A DNA stretch of 64,000 nucleotides from an uncultured Saprospiraceae bacterium (lineage in GTDB: Bacteria; Bacteroidota; Bacteroidia; Chitinophagales; Saprospiraceae): NCBI GenBank assembly GCA_937997635.1, contig CALLFA010000058.1, forward strand, positions 62,001 to 126,000. Reading direction: 5' to 3'. A program made the translations under genes and the position numbers. Positions 18,093-27,645 of the stretch are shown in pieces (the stretch's first letter is position 1; each line of letters starts with the position of its first letter). The notes beneath the pieces were generated by a model. It was not told the DNA's origin, searched no databases, and saw only the letters and a program-made list of their open reading frames with translations.

Positions 18093-19454
18093 TTAAATTC
18101 TCTCTGAGACATTCATCTTCATGCCATATTTCGGCCGTAAGGTAATCAAAGGTTCAACATCGATTTGTTGACCTTCAGCTAATGTAAACTCAAAGGATTT
18201 CATCAAATGATACATTGCTAGTATCATCTCTGTCCAAGCAAATTGTTGACCTATGCACAAGCGTGGACCTCCTCCAAATGGAAAATACGCATACGATGGA
18301 ATGTTCTTTTTATTTTCTGGCGAAAACCGGTCAGGATCAAAAGCTTCTGGATTGTCCCATAATAATTTCGAGTGATGGACACCATAGATATAAATACCAA
18401 CGAGTTCTCCTTTATTGATTTTTACCCCATTGATTTCGTCATCTTCTAAGGCCACACGGTCTGTAATCCAAGCTGGTGGGTAGACTCGCATAGCTTCAGA
18501 AATAACTTGACGCGTATATCCCAGCTGACCGATGTGTTCGAATCCTGGGTTTTCCGGTAAATCGACGGCATCGATTTCTTGAAGGAGTTTTTCTTTTATC
18601 TCTGGATGCTTGTCCAGCAAGTACAAGCTCCAAGTCAAAGCATTGGCAGTTGTTTCGTGCCCAGCTGCGAATATAATGAGAATCTCTGCCAAGATCTGTG
18701 TATTGTTCATGCCCTCACCAGTGTCCTCATACGTGGAGTTGAGTAACATATCCAGTAAGTCGTCAAAAGATTCTTTAGATTTTCTTCTGTCTTCAACAAG
18801 TCTATTTAACGTTACCCTACTGTTATCTCTGGCCTTTAAATATGTTTTTTCTTCTCCATTAAAAACTCGCCACCATTTTAATAGTGGTTGTCTGACACCT
18901 TTAATCACGGCAACTTGAGCAGTAATCACAGAATCGCCTATGACCTTAAGATCTTCTTCAGTCATACCAGAACTGAAAAGAGAAGTCGATACAATCTTCA
19001 AGGTCAATTTGACTAAATCTGTGGTCAATTCAACTTGAGTATTACCAGATTGGATGTCATTCCGAATTTTACTGATGTGTTCTAAGACGACCTGATTCAT
19101 TGTTGCCACTAAAGACTGGAGTTTCTTCTTGTGAAACCCAGGTTGAATCAACCTTCGTTGTTTTAGCCAATACTCACCATCTGTTGTCAACAGACCGTAA
19201 CCGGCATATTTAGCCAAGCTCTTAGTCTGAAGTTTTGATTTGTAATAATTTTTATGATTCTTTTGCAATACGTGCTGGATGATCTCTGGATCTTGAGTCA
19301 TTATCGACCGATTGATTCCACTGAGATGTACCCGATACGTCTGAGATCCCATTTCTTCAATAGTCTCATTAATGAGAGGAATGGGGTTATTAATGAATTG
19401 GAAAATATTTCGGATCGTTTTAATCCGGGGTACCTGTGGGATCTGATTGGACAT
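18093..19454 (-). CDS. Cytochrome P450
   Basis: A protein of 453 aa, full length for a soluble bacterial P450. Signatures: I-helix oxygen-activation motif [12 protein letters not shown] near residue 265, the ExxR pair in [11 protein letters not shown] near 320, and the haem-ligand loop [13 protein letters not shown] near 400 with the proximal Cys. It resembles the CYP102/fatty-acid hydroxylase-like branch in bacteria. The redox partner is not fused and none is adjacent. Neighbouring thiolase, thioesterase and flavin monooxygenase genes on the same strand suggest lipid or ketone oxidation, which is only an inference. The start ATG is clear. Confidence 0.93.
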   Translation of the reverse strand: MSNQIPQVPRIKTIRNIFQFINNPIPLINETIEEMGSQTYRVHLSGINRSIMTQDPEIIQHVLQKNHKNYYKSKLQTKSLAKYAGYGLLTTDGEYWLKQRRLIQPGFHKKKLQSLVATMNQVVLEHISKIRNDIQSGNTQVELTTDLVKLTLKIVSTSLFSSGMTEEDLKVIGDSVITAQVAVIKGVRQPLLKWWRVFNGEEKTYLKARDNSRVTLNRLVEDRRKSKESFDDLLDMLLNSTYEDTGEGMNNTQILAEILIIFAAGHETTANALTWSLYLLDKHPEIKEKLLQEIDAVDLPENPGFEHIGQLGYTRQVISEAMRVYPPAWITDRVALEDDEINGVKINKGELVGIYIYGVHHSKLLWDNPEAFDPDRFSPENKKNIPSYAYFPFGGGPRLCIGQQFAWTEMILAMYHLMKSFEFTLAEGQQIDVEPLITLRPKYGMKMNVSERI

Positions 19455-19553
19455 AGAGATAGTATTCAGTATGTAAACCTCATAATACGTTGAAAGGTTG
19501 ATTTAAATCTGAATATTTGATCCCTTTACAGTGAATTAACATTTCTATACATA

Positions 19554-19725
19554 GCGTCGCTGTAGGCTTCTCGCCTCAGCTATAGACATCTAGTTCCGTA
19601 CCTGTAAGCGTCCGCCTCAGCTATAGGCAACTTGTCCATTAACCATAGAATGGGGCTTCAATTTCAAGGGATCATGACCACACAAAGCAAAGACCAATGC
19701 TGAGGCGAGACGCCTACACCGACGC
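19554..19725 (-). repeat. Cluster of three REP-like repeats
   Basis: Copies at 19554..19580 (GCGTCGCTGTAGGCTTCTCGCCTCAGC), 19601..19621 (partial) and 19700..19725 in the opposite orientation (CTGAGGCGAGACGCCTACACCGACGC). They fill the 277-bp gap between the thiolase stop and the P450 start. The outer two are in inverted orientation, so they could pair in a long stem. Confidence 0.72.
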
Positions 19726-19731
19726 AAGCGG

Positions 19732-20916
19732 CTAAGCGACTTCAAATAAACCAGCAGCTCCCATACCACCACCAACACACATCGTAGAAACAACGTACTT
19801 AGCACCCCTTCTTTTACCTTCGATCAATGCATGAGAAACCATACGAGCTCCAGACATACCATATGGATGACCGATTGATATTGAACCACCATTCACATTT
19901 AGGATGTCGTTGTTGATTCCCAACTTATCTCTGCAGTAAATGACTTGTACTGCGAAGGCTTCGTTTAATTCCCAAAGTCCAATATCGTTGACACTTAGTC
20001 CATGTTGCTTCAATAGTTTTGGAATAGCGTATACTGGTCCAATGCCCATTTCATCTGGCTCACATCCTGCAACTGCGATTCCCCTGTAAATGCCTAGTGG
20101 TTGTATGTTTTGTTGTTCAGCTAATTTGCGATCCATGACGACACATGCTGATGCGCCATCTGACAGCTGAGATGCATTTCCTGCTGTTATCGTGCCACCT
20201 TCATTGACAAGTCTCAATCCAGATAGGGCTTCGAGTGTCGTGCTAGGACGGTTGCCTTCATCTTTTGAAATACTCACATCTTCGTAACCAATTGGCGTTG
20301 GATTTCCTTTTTCGTAAATAGCCTTACTTGTATTTATTGTGATGATTTCGTCATCAAATTTACCTGCTTCCTGAGCTGCTGCAGTTCTTCGTTGGCTGCT
20401 GAAGCCATACTCATCTTGTGCTTCTCTGCTTATCTCATATCTCTTAGCCACGACCTCTGCTGTTGCGAGCATTGGCATGTAGACGTCTTTATGTTTTGTC
20501 AGTAAATTTCGATCTATAATCTTATGTGTATTCATATGCTGGTTCTGTACCAGACTAATGGATTCAACTCCACCAGCAACAACAGTTTGCATGCCATCGA
20601 CGATGATTTGTTTGGCTGCTGTAGCGATTGCCATCATGCCTGACGAACATTGTCTGTCTATCGTCATCCCTGATACTGTTACCGGCAATCCACCTGCTAA
20701 TCCTGCAAGTCTTCCCACATTAGGGCTCTGAGTTCCTTGGCCCATGGCACATCCCATAATGCAGTCGTCTACTTCTTTTGGATCTATACCAGATCGCTTC
20801 ACTGCTTCTTCAATGGCAAACCCTGCAAGAGTAGGGGAGTATGTATTATTAAATGCTCCTCTATATGCTTTCCCTATGGGAGTTCTTGCGGTTGATACGA
20901 TGACTGCTTCTTTCAT
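19732..20916 (-). CDS. Acetyl-CoA C-acyltransferase (thiolase)
   Basis: A protein of 394 aa, the usual thiolase length. It condenses or cleaves 3-ketoacyl-CoA in the cytoplasm. Active-site residues are all visible: nucleophile Cys in [10 protein letters not shown] near residue 89, His in [17 protein letters not shown] near 350, and the second Cys in [13 protein letters not shown] near 380. The loop GAMGQGTQ is of the FadA/degradative or broad-chain type rather than a biosynthetic AtoB, but this cannot be settled by eye. It is read in the same direction as the P450 gene, from which it is separated by a REP-like cluster. Confidence 0.93.
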   Translation of the reverse strand: MKEAVIVSTARTPIGKAYRGAFNNTYSPTLAGFAIEEAVKRSGIDPKEVDDCIMGCAMGQGTQSPNVGRLAGLAGGLPVTVSGMTIDRQCSSGMMAIATAAKQIIVDGMQTVVAGGVESISLVQNQHMNTHKIIDRNLLTKHKDVYMPMLATAEVVAKRYEISREAQDEYGFSSQRRTAAAQEAGKFDDEIITINTSKAIYEKGNPTPIGYEDVSISKDEGNRPSTTLEALSGLRLVNEGGTITAGNASQLSDGASACVVMDRKLAEQQNIQPLGIYRGIAVAGCEPDEMGIGPVYAIPKLLKQHGLSVNDIGLWELNEAFAVQVIYCRDKLGINNDILNVNGGSISIGHPYGMSGARMVSHALIEGKRRGAKYVVSTMCVGGGMGAAGLFEVA

Positions 20917-21007
20917 TGTGTACTGTTAAGTTTGTTTGTTAATAGAATCTAGTAATAAAGGGTTTATTTTACAAAAAGTTTAGCTGACTTAAGAAGAATT
21001 GATGTCC

Positions 21008-22147
21008 TTACGTTAGCATTTTGTTTTCAATATGATCTGCCACTAGTTTTGATTCATCCATGATGATGCCAAGTATACCACCGAGCTTGTAATTGTCAAA
21101 GCCTAAGAAATAAATATTTTCATGATAGCCTTCACCGATTGGCGGATTCGGGCAGCCATATTTGTCCAACACCTCTTCCCCTTTCACCAGAAAATTTTCC
21201 ACATTTGGTTTGTAACCTGTAGCTAAAATGATATCTGTAATCTCTGTTGTTTTGCCATCGTTGAAGGTGACACTATCCTCATGTATCTGTTTGATTCCTG
21301 GGCGCACTTTTATGCTACCATTTTTTATGGCAGCAACGGTTCCTATATCGACTACGGGTGTTTTCCCTGTTTCAAGAAGCTGTTCGGTTGGTCCCATTTT
21401 TGGATTAGGGATGCCATATTTGCTCAGGTCTCCTATATAAAAACTTCGAATAAGAACACCGAGTTTTGTGCCTATGCCAAATGGAATTTTTGCTAGTTTT
21501 TTGGCAGTGACTTGTACGGGTCTACCGTTCAAATCTCTGGGTACAACATTGACAGGACCTCGGACAGATAGATAGGTGTCTATGCCTGCTTCTGCAAGAT
21601 CGAGCGCGATTTCGGCTCCTGTGTTGCCCATGCCGACCACCAATACTTTTTTACCCTGGTATGGTTTAGTGTTTTTATATGTAATACTGTGTTTGATGCT
21701 TCCGCTGAATGAAGGCTGTCCTTCGAATGATGGTATGTTCGGTTCTCGATTTACACCAGTTGCAATAATGACAATGTCAGTTGTTCTTTCATTACCATTA
21801 GAATCTTCTATTTTCCAAAAGCCATTTGATTTACTGATGTTATTTATGTTGGAATTGAAGATTGGTTTGATGTCAAATTCTTCTGCATAGGATTCAAAAT
21901 ATTCAACGAGCAAATCTTTGGGGACATACAAGGGATAATCATCTGGAAAGGGTTTAAGTGGTAAATGCGACCACTGCTTGACCGTATGCAAATGCAATCT
22001 GTCGTAATGATTTCTCCAACTGTTAGTGATATTGGGACTAGCTTCTAAAATGGTATATGGAATTCCCCTGTGACTCAATCTACCTGCGATAGCAAGTCCT
22101 GCAGGCCCAGCACCAATGATGGTGATTTTATCCGTTGGTTTATTCAT
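21008..22147 (-). CDS. Flavin-containing monooxygenase-like NAD(P)/FAD oxidoreductase
   Basis: A protein of 379 aa. FAD-binding GAGPAGLAIAGRL is at residues 10-22, NADPH-binding VVGMGNTGAEIALDLA near 170, and the late ATGYKPNVENFL motif near 330. The region SWRNHYDRLHLHTVKQWSHLP resembles class B flavoprotein monooxygenases and YUC-like enzymes. It probably oxygenates or N-hydroxylates a small substrate; this is unknown. Its ATG overlaps the stop of the thioesterase gene by one base (TAATG), so the two are translationally coupled. Confidence 0.88.
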   Translation of the reverse strand: MNKPTDKITIIGAGPAGLAIAGRLSHRGIPYTILEASPNITNSWRNHYDRLHLHTVKQWSHLPLKPFPDDYPLYVPKDLLVEYFESYAEEFDIKPIFNSNINNISKSNGFWKIEDSNGNERTTDIVIIATGVNREPNIPSFEGQPSFSGSIKHSITYKNTKPYQGKKVLVVGMGNTGAEIALDLAEAGIDTYLSVRGPVNVVPRDLNGRPVQVTAKKLAKIPFGIGTKLGVLIRSFYIGDLSKYGIPNPKMGPTEQLLETGKTPVVDIGTVAAIKNGSIKVRPGIKQIHEDSVTFNDGKTTEITDIILATGYKPNVENFLVKGEEVLDKYGCPNPPIGEGYHENIYFLGFDNYKLGGILGIIMDESKLVADHIENKMLT

Positions 22148-22572
22148 TATCCTAGGGTGTGCTGTTGTATTGATTGAATGATATGATCAGGAATGTTGAC
22201 TGATTTGCGTTTATCCATATCAAACATCACAAGCTTTATGTTAATCGTCGCACTAAGTATGTTGGTTTCTAGTTTGTACATCTCATGGCAGAAATGCATG
22301 ACTTTATTGGTCGATCCAACAGCATAACTATAGATGTTGAGAATGTCATCTTCAAATACTTCTCTTTTATATTTGATCAATTGTTCGACCACAGCAATAC
22401 CCAAATTTTGCTCCTTTAAGAATTGAGGGCCGATGCCTAATTCGTGACTAAAACTTCTCCCGGCATGTTCAAATTTATTGATGTAATACATCACATTCAT
22501 ATGATTGTTAGAATCACATTCGTTCGTTAAAACTGCTCCTTTATAACTGCAAAATTTCTTAGGATGGTCCAA
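22147..22572 (-). CDS. Acyl-CoA thioesterase, 4-hydroxybenzoyl-CoA type hotdog fold
   Basis: A protein of 141 aa. ECDSNNHMNVMYYINKFEHAGRSF contains the Asp-x4-Met/Asn active-site pattern of hotdog thioesterases. The start must be the TTG at 22572: no ATG lies upstream in frame, and the first downstream ATG would remove the catalytic Asp. This TTG sits three bases after the stop of the isomerase/epimerase gene, and its own stop overlaps the monooxygenase start, so it is the middle gene of a tight three-gene operon. It hydrolyses an acyl-CoA of unknown chain. Confidence 0.85.
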   Translation of the reverse strand: MDHPKKFCSYKGAVLTNECDSNNHMNVMYYINKFEHAGRSFSHELGIGPQFLKEQNLGIAVVEQLIKYKREVFEDDILNIYSYAVGSTNKVMHFCHEMYKLETNILSATINIKLVMFDMDKRKSVNIPDHIIQSIQQHTLG

Positions 22573-22574
22573 TG

Positions 22575-23504
22575 CTATAGGTCTATTTTTTTAGGAATGA
22601 ATTGTCTCAAATATTGATGACTTTGTACTAGCGAATCTATTCGTTTATCTAAAGAGCCTTCATAAGCTCGATCTTCTACTTCGACGCAGACAGGTCCAGT
22701 GTAGCCGATACTTGTTAAGTGAGAGAAAAATGTACCCCAATTGACATCGCCCATTCCTGGTAATTTAGGCGTATGCCATTCATTCGGCGGAGCCATTATA
22801 CCGACTTCATTTAGTCTGTTGTGGTCAATGCGAACATCTTTCGCATGAATGTGAAACAACTTCTCTTTAAAATCATGCATCGGTTTGATGTAATCCATGT
22901 GCTGCCAGATCATATGAGAAGGGTCATAATTGAGTCCAAAGTAGTCACTATCAATATCTGCAAACATTTGTCTCCAGATTTTTGGCGTCGTCGCTAGATT
23001 TTTACCTCCTGGCCATTCATCATCAGTGAATATCATTGGGCAATTTTCAATGCCTATGTGTATGCCTTTATCTGTGGCATGCATAATGATGTCGCTCCAT
23101 ATGGTTGTAAATCTTGACCAATTGTCAGCGACTGACTGAGTATGGTCTCTGCCGACAAATGTGTTTACGACTGAAATCTCCAACAGTGCTGCTGCATCTA
23201 TGACTTTTTTGATGTGCTCAACATAAATTGCAGATTCGTTTTCATCTGCGACAAGAGGATTCGGATAATAACCTAGACCGCTTATGGAGACATTATATTT
23301 TGTGCACAGACCATGAATCTCATCTGCCACAGAAGCATCCATAAGGTTGACATCAATGTGAGTGACACCAGCATATCTGCGAGTAGATTTTCCAATCGGC
23401 CAGCACATGACTTCGACACAATCATACCCAATCTTTGAAGCTATTTGGAGAACTCTTTCAAAGTTTTCATCTGGTAGAATCGCTGATACAAAACCTAATT
23501 GCAT
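22575..23504 (-). CDS. Sugar phosphate isomerase/epimerase family (AP endonuclease 2-like TIM barrel)
   Basis: The track uses a GTG at 23510; the ATG at 23504 ([10 protein letters not shown]) is as good and is my choice, giving 309 aa. Xylose-isomerase-like TIM-barrel motifs are visible: [45 protein letters not shown] and VCVEVEDR, with the Glu/Asp/His metal ligands expected near the strand ends. It is probably a cytoplasmic sugar or inositol-derivative isomerase. The Gfo/Idh/MocA gene at 11.7 kb would fit inositol-type chemistry but is not linked. It is the first gene of the operon with the thioesterase and flavin monooxygenase. Confidence 0.85.
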   Translation of the reverse strand: MQLGFVSAILPDENFERVLQIASKIGYDCVEVMCWPIGKSTRRYAGVTHIDVNLMDASVADEIHGLCTKYNVSISGLGYYPNPLVADENESAIYVEHIKKVIDAAALLEISVVNTFVGRDHTQSVADNWSRFTTIWSDIIMHATDKGIHIGIENCPMIFTDDEWPGGKNLATTPKIWRQMFADIDSDYFGLNYDPSHMIWQHMDYIKPMHDFKEKLFHIHAKDVRIDHNRLNEVGIMAPPNEWHTPKLPGMGDVNWGTFFSHLTSIGYTGPVCVEVEDRAYEGSLDKRIDSLVQSHQYLRQFIPKKIDL

Positions 23505-23564
23505 TGGCACTTATTAGAATGAACAAGTTAAGCAATTACTCATGGTATCAAATTGCTTTAGATC

Positions 23565-23602
23565 AAAAAAAAAGGGACCTGATCCTGGCGATCTAGTCCC
23601 TT
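23565..23602 (-). terminator. Rho-independent terminator on the reverse strand
   Basis: On the reverse strand AAGGGAC-n17-GTCCCTT (with an inner GATC/GATC pair) is followed by nine T residues. It ends whatever is transcribed leftward from the 23.6-23.9 kb gap. Confidence 0.8.
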
Positions 23603-23604
23603 GA

Positions 23605-23758
23605 TTAAAATAAGTGTCGGTAACTTAATGTCCCCTGAGAACAGTAGGGATCACTCTACAATTCGTATTACTCAATCTGAGTGAGAATGATGATCCATAC
23701 CCCTTCCTAATATGAATCTATTCTGCATAAAACCGGAAAAATTACTTGCAGAATGACC
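23605..23758 (-). ncRNA. Candidate structured RNA (or 3' leader of a small-ORF transcript)
   Basis: Between the small ORF at 23759..23857 and the terminator, the reverse strand can form a stem ATTCTGCA/TGCAGAAT (23720..23754) and a long stem GTATGGATCA/TGATCCCTAC (23644..23700, one mismatch) capped by ACTCA/TGAGT. Three strong hairpins in a row plus a terminator suggest a stable small RNA. I could not match it to a known family; 6S-type RNA was considered but the expected central bubble is not evident. The 23511-23968 gap holds no annotated gene. Confidence 0.4.
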
Positions 23759-23857
23759 CTATTGTTCCTGAGCACAATGATTTTTCTTGTCGGTCAATTC
23801 AAAAAGCGATTCATCCCAAAGTCTGAGAATGTTTAGGATGAACCACATGTTGAGCAT
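23759..23857 (-). CDS. Possible 32-aa small protein or leader peptide
   Basis: Too short for the ORF track. It runs from an ATG at 23857 to a TAG at 23759 and would read as a hydrophobic/amphipathic start (MLNMWFILNILRLWDESLF) with a charged end (ELTDKKNH). It is followed within the same putative transcript by three hairpins and a rho-independent terminator. The composition looks protein-like rather than random, but conservation has to be tested. It may be an independent small membrane peptide or a leader controlling the RNA downstream. Confidence 0.35.
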   Translation of the reverse strand: MLNMWFILNILRLWDESLFELTDKKNHCAQEQ

Positions 23858-23968
23858 AATGTATTAGAACTTTCGATAATAACTATCGATAGATCAAAAA
23901 TAGCACGAAAGATAAGATCATTTATGAAGGTAAAACCTAGTATTTGACATAGGGAAAACCCTAATAAA

Positions 23969-25765
23969 CTAGGTCAACAAAGGAATTGAGGTCTTTGTAG
24001 GAATGTGAATAATGACTGATGTGCCTCTTCCAGGAGCTGTATCAATGTTCAAATCTCCCTTCAACACATTCACTCTCGATTGCATAGAGTCTAAGCCAAG
24101 GCCTTTTTTTACCCAATTCATATTGAATCCTTTGCCATCATCTTCTACTTTGACGATGAGTTCATCCTCAGCTTTTGACAATTGGACATCCACTTCAGAG
24201 GCTTCTGCATGTTTGATTACATTGTTCAGCAGCTCTTGTATGATCCGATACAGGTTTAACTTCGTGTCATATTCCAGTTCTATGTCGCCTACATAGGTAT
24301 TGAAAGTCATGTCTACATTGGAGTTTGCATTGTATTTATTGATCAAATCTCTGATTGCAGCCTCAAGTCCTATTTTCTCTAGGGAAGCTGGTTTGAGATT
24401 TCTGGCTATTTCTCTCACTTCAGAACAAGCACCATCAATTAATTTATAAATGTGATGGAAAGGTCGATCGTCAGAGAGCTCTTCGTCCATGACCACATGT
24501 TCAAATTGAAGTTTTAATGCAGATAAAGTGCCACCAAGACTATCGTGCAAGTCACTGGCAATTCTGTTTCTTTCTGCTTCTTGACCTGCAACCATGGAGC
24601 TAAGACTTTGAATTTTCATATTGTTCTCTAGCTTGATGATTCGCTGTTTATCTATTTCTTCACGTTGATTAGAGATTAACGAATTGACTTTTAGTTTTTG
24701 ATTATAAAATCTTATGAGATAATAGATGGCTATAAAAGAAGCGAGTATGGCAAAACCTAAATAAAGGTTTAATTTGTTTCTTCTTGATACCCTGTCTAGC
24801 AGCTCGTTATTCTCTTGTTCGGAGTCGTTCAACTGCTCCTTATAAATCTTGCCTTCTTGTTTTTCAGCAGATTTATCTACAATAGCTTCCCCTTCTTGGT
24901 CTTTTATTTCTGTAAAAATGTCGATGTGTTTTTGGCTGTACTTTAGAGCAGATTCGTAGTTGCCAGTTTTTTGATGTGCTTCAGCTGATTTTTCATACAA
25001 TTTGACCTTTTGTCTACTGTCGGCAATGCTTAGACTTTCAATATAATTTATGTAGGAAATGGCTCCCTCCGGATTGTCAGTAATCAGATAATTAGTAATG
25101 ATGGAGAGAACGAGATCTGCGAGTAATTTGTCATCATCTTTATTATCGTCATCAAGATTAAAAAGCGAACAACTCAGATGGAAATCGTTGATATTGCTAA
25201 CCAATGCTTGTTTGGGCCTTGCAAAAGCAGCTATCTTACTGCCAAGTAATCGGCACTTTATCTGCATGAGCGTGTCAGTAGTTTCAGCACTTAATGTGGA
25301 TGCTTGTTTGATGTATGCTTCTGCTTTTTCATGTTCAAATTTGTCTTCATATAATTGTGCCAATACATAATTGGTGTGAATGATTTCCTTCTGATTGTTT
25401 TTTCTTTTAAAATAGTCAAGCGCTTCTTCGGCTTCACCTATGGCAAAATCCTTTTTGACATCTCTCTCATATAAGACTTCAGCATATTCAAGTCGACTTA
25501 GAAAGTAACCTGATGAATCTGGACAAAAGGTTAACAGTGATTGACTCTGATCCAAGTCAAGGAGAATATAGTATACGGCTGTACCATCTTTCCTACTTCT
25601 TGAAGCACGTTCGAGGTGTAAAGACCCACGATAGCAATAGTCAGTCGATTCTAATAAACGATCAATTTCTTCCTCAATCTGCTCTGTTGTCATTGCGTCC
25701 AGCTGTTGAGCAACGAGGTTTGAAAAAGTCAAAAAGACTGCGATTGTGGTTAGAATTATCCTCAT
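23969..25765 (-). CDS. Sensor histidine kinase, HisKA_3/NarX type with TPR-like sensor
   Basis: A protein of 598 aa. It has a signal peptide, then a helical TPR-like periplasmic part (to about residue 320), one membrane helix (LYLGFAILASFIAIYYLIRFY, about 330-350), a short coiled coil and the dimerisation box RIASDLHDSLGGTLSALK near 402 with the phosphorylated His. The ATPase domain has IQELLNNVIKHAEAS (N box) near 510 and VEDDGKGFNM (D box) near 545, then GLGLDSMQSR. It is divergently transcribed from the response regulator at 25884, which is its probable partner. The input signal is unknown. Confidence 0.93.
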   Translation of the reverse strand: MRIILTTIAVFLTFSNLVAQQLDAMTTEQIEEEIDRLLESTDYCYRGSLHLERASRSRKDGTAVYYILLDLDQSQSLLTFCPDSSGYFLSRLEYAEVLYERDVKKDFAIGEAEEALDYFKRKNNQKEIIHTNYVLAQLYEDKFEHEKAEAYIKQASTLSAETTDTLMQIKCRLLGSKIAAFARPKQALVSNINDFHLSCSLFNLDDDNKDDDKLLADLVLSIITNYLITDNPEGAISYINYIESLSIADSRQKVKLYEKSAEAHQKTGNYESALKYSQKHIDIFTEIKDQEGEAIVDKSAEKQEGKIYKEQLNDSEQENNELLDRVSRRNKLNLYLGFAILASFIAIYYLIRFYNQKLKVNSLISNQREEIDKQRIIKLENNMKIQSLSSMVAGQEAERNRIASDLHDSLGGTLSALKLQFEHVVMDEELSDDRPFHHIYKLIDGACSEVREIARNLKPASLEKIGLEAAIRDLINKYNANSNVDMTFNTYVGDIELEYDTKLNLYRIIQELLNNVIKHAEASEVDVQLSKAEDELIVKVEDDGKGFNMNWVKKGLGLDSMQSRVNVLKGDLNIDTAPGRGTSVIIHIPTKTSIPLLT

Positions 25766-25883
25766 AATGTAAAAATGATAGTAGATTCCAGAGTAAAATA
25801 TAGGGTATTCACTATATTTTTCGATAACAAGCTGTTATAAATTTAACAATTGAATTATTTTCATCCATTTAAAGAAACGCACC

Positions 25884-26540
25884 ATGATCAATATCCTTGT
25901 AGTTGATGACCATAAAATGTTTGTTGATGGACTCGAATCCATTCTTGAACATGAGGAGGATATCAACTTAAAACACAAGTGTTACACAGCAAGAGAAGTA
26001 TACACAGACAATAAGCTAGAAGAAGTGAATGTGGTCTTACTTGACATAAATTTGCCTGATCAAAGTGGTCTAGATGTGTGTAAAAACTTGATTAAGAATT
26101 ATAAAGGCATCAAGATTTTGGTCCTATCTATGTATGATGAGGAAAGTTACATCACAGAGATTCTAAAGAGTGGTGCGCTAGGGTATATCCTTAAAAATAC
26201 GGGACGAAAAGAACTCATTACAGCCATTCGTACTGTTGCTACTGGCAAAACATATTTCAGTGAAGCAGTCACAAAAACGATCATGAATGGCCTGATCAAT
26301 AAAACCAAAGAGGCCAAGAAAAGTGAAAAGGTCGTGCCCAAAATCACGCGCAGAGAAAGAGAAGTATTGTCTCTGATTATGGAACAAAATACCAATCAAG
26401 AAATAGCAAATAAACTATTCATTAGTCTAAAGACAGTGGAAGCCCATCGCAGCAATTTACTCTACAAGTTAAATGTAAGAAACACTGCAGGATTGGTTAA
26501 AACTGCAATCGAGAATAAATTGTTGGAGATTCCTGCTTAA
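25884..26540 (+). CDS. Response regulator, NarL/LuxR family
   Basis: A protein of 218 aa. The receiver domain has the acidic pocket VVDDHKMFVDG, the phospho-acceptor Asp in VVLLDINLPDQSG near residue 54, the switch Ser in LVLSMYDEESY and Lys in GYILKNTGR. After a linker follows the LuxR-type helix-turn-helix ITRREREVLSLIMEQNTNQEIANKLFIS and KTVEAHRSNLLYKL. It binds DNA after phosphorylation, most likely by the divergent histidine kinase 119 bp away. The shared intergenic region probably carries both promoters. Its targets are unknown. Confidence 0.95.
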   Translation: MINILVVDDHKMFVDGLESILEHEEDINLKHKCYTAREVYTDNKLEEVNVVLLDINLPDQSGLDVCKNLIKNYKGIKILVLSMYDEESYITEILKSGALGYILKNTGRKELITAIRTVATGKTYFSEAVTKTIMNGLINKTKEAKKSEKVVPKITRREREVLSLIMEQNTNQEIANKLFISLKTVEAHRSNLLYKLNVRNTAGLVKTAIENKLLEIPA

Positions 26541-26541
26541 G

Positions 26542-26636
26542 GTCACTGCAGGCGTCCCGCCTCAGTACAAAAAAAGCATCCCGCCTCAGTACAAAAGCCA
26601 CTCGCTTCTGTCACTGTAGGCGACTCGCCTCAGTAC
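26542..26636 (+). repeat. Three REP-like repeats in tandem
   Basis: Copies at 26542..26568 (GTCACTGCAGGCGTCCCGCCTCAG), 26576..26592 (partial) and 26608..26636 (CTGTCACTGTAGGCGACTCGCCTCAG), directly after the response-regulator stop. All are in the same orientation and spaced by about 35 bp. Confidence 0.7.
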
Positions 26637-26702
26637 ACAAAAAGAGCCCAAGTCTTGGTCCAATAATGGCGTCCACCATTTCATTTAGATAAGCAAAAGC
26701 GC

Positions 26703-27345
26703 TTAATTATTTTTCCCTAATAATAGATCAATATCAGACATCAATCTATTGACTTCTACTTCATCCGTGCCATCAGCAAAGCTTCTGATGTGGCCATCTT
26801 TATCAACTAAAATAATATTGCCAGAATGACTAATGCCTCCAGGTTCATCATCATCTTCGGCAACTGCAACTAGATATTCTTCTGATAAATTCCATATGTC
26901 ATCTTTATCGCCAGTCAGGAAAAACCACTTTTCGTTATTGACTTCCAGATTTTCTGAGTATTCGGAAAGTCTTTTCACATTGTCTCGTTTAGGGTCTAAG
27001 GCAAACGACAGAAGTTTCAACGATTCTTTTTCAATATATTCGTCATGAATTCGAATCATCTGATTGATAACAATCGGACAAATTGTAGGGCAATTCGTAT
27101 AGAAGAAATCAGCTACATAAATGACATCTGATAATGAATCATTTGATATGCTAAGACTGTCCTGATTAACAAATTCAAATGCTGGAATTGTATGATAAAT
27201 CGTATCCGTCTGACTTATATCATGGAATCCCAAATAGGGAAGGTCTTTCTTTGTTTGTATGAGTACAAGATGAAATGATCATCCCAACACTCAGAATGCA
27301 AATTTTTAAATTCAATTCATTCGATTTTGAATAAAGATAAATCAT
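26703..27345 (-). pseudogene. SCO1/SenC-family copper chaperone lipoprotein with apparent N-terminal frameshift
   Basis: The track ORF (27233..26703) starts at a TTG but lacks any export signal. In the next frame, from an ATG at 27345, a perfect lipoprotein leader is found (ICILSVGMIISSC near residue 27), which then runs out of frame at GIP-stop. Joining the frames near KE/KDLPYLGFHD around 27240-27255 (one base too many in an A-rich run) gives an ordinary SCO protein. The copper-binding CPTIC is present in FFYTNCPTICPIV, with the distal His in SHSGNIILVDKDG. Such proteins deliver copper to cytochrome oxidase. It is either a real frameshift or a sequencing error. Confidence 0.72.
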
Positions 27346-27542
27346 TATTGAGATTCAGTTTGAGTTGCTGAGTTAGTGTTTGTGTGCAAATTGAAAGCAA
27401 AAAGCTTAATTAAAAGATTTTTTAAGTGAAGTTAAAAATGGTGTTAATCTGCTTTTCTTACCTTGTGTGAACAGGAAAGTCCTGCAAGAGGGGAGAGGAG
27501 GGTTGCACTCAGTTAGTCAGTCCGGACAAGGACTGATATAGG

Positions 27543-27636
27543 AACTAAGGATGTTTTTAAAGGAGCAAAGATTGTAGATTTAGATGGTGCTACAATTCCT
27601 GGAGATCGAGGAAAAGCAGGAGAAAATATTACCTAA
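27543..27636 (+). pseudogene. Remnant of a toxin C-terminus
   Basis: A short open stretch reading ...GTKDVFKGAKIVDLDGATIPG and ending at a TAA just before the immunity-like gene at 27646. It is closed upstream by a stop and has no start. It may be the last piece of a polymorphic toxin whose immunity gene follows. The remaining 27346-27540 sequence shows no gene that I recognise. Confidence 0.3.
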
Positions 27637-27645
27637 AAGTCAAAA

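Noticed and set aside
23565-23758. 6S RNA identity for the structured region
   Set aside because: Length and terminator fit, but the required large central bubble and closing stem could not be recognised by eye, so only a generic candidate RNA is reported.
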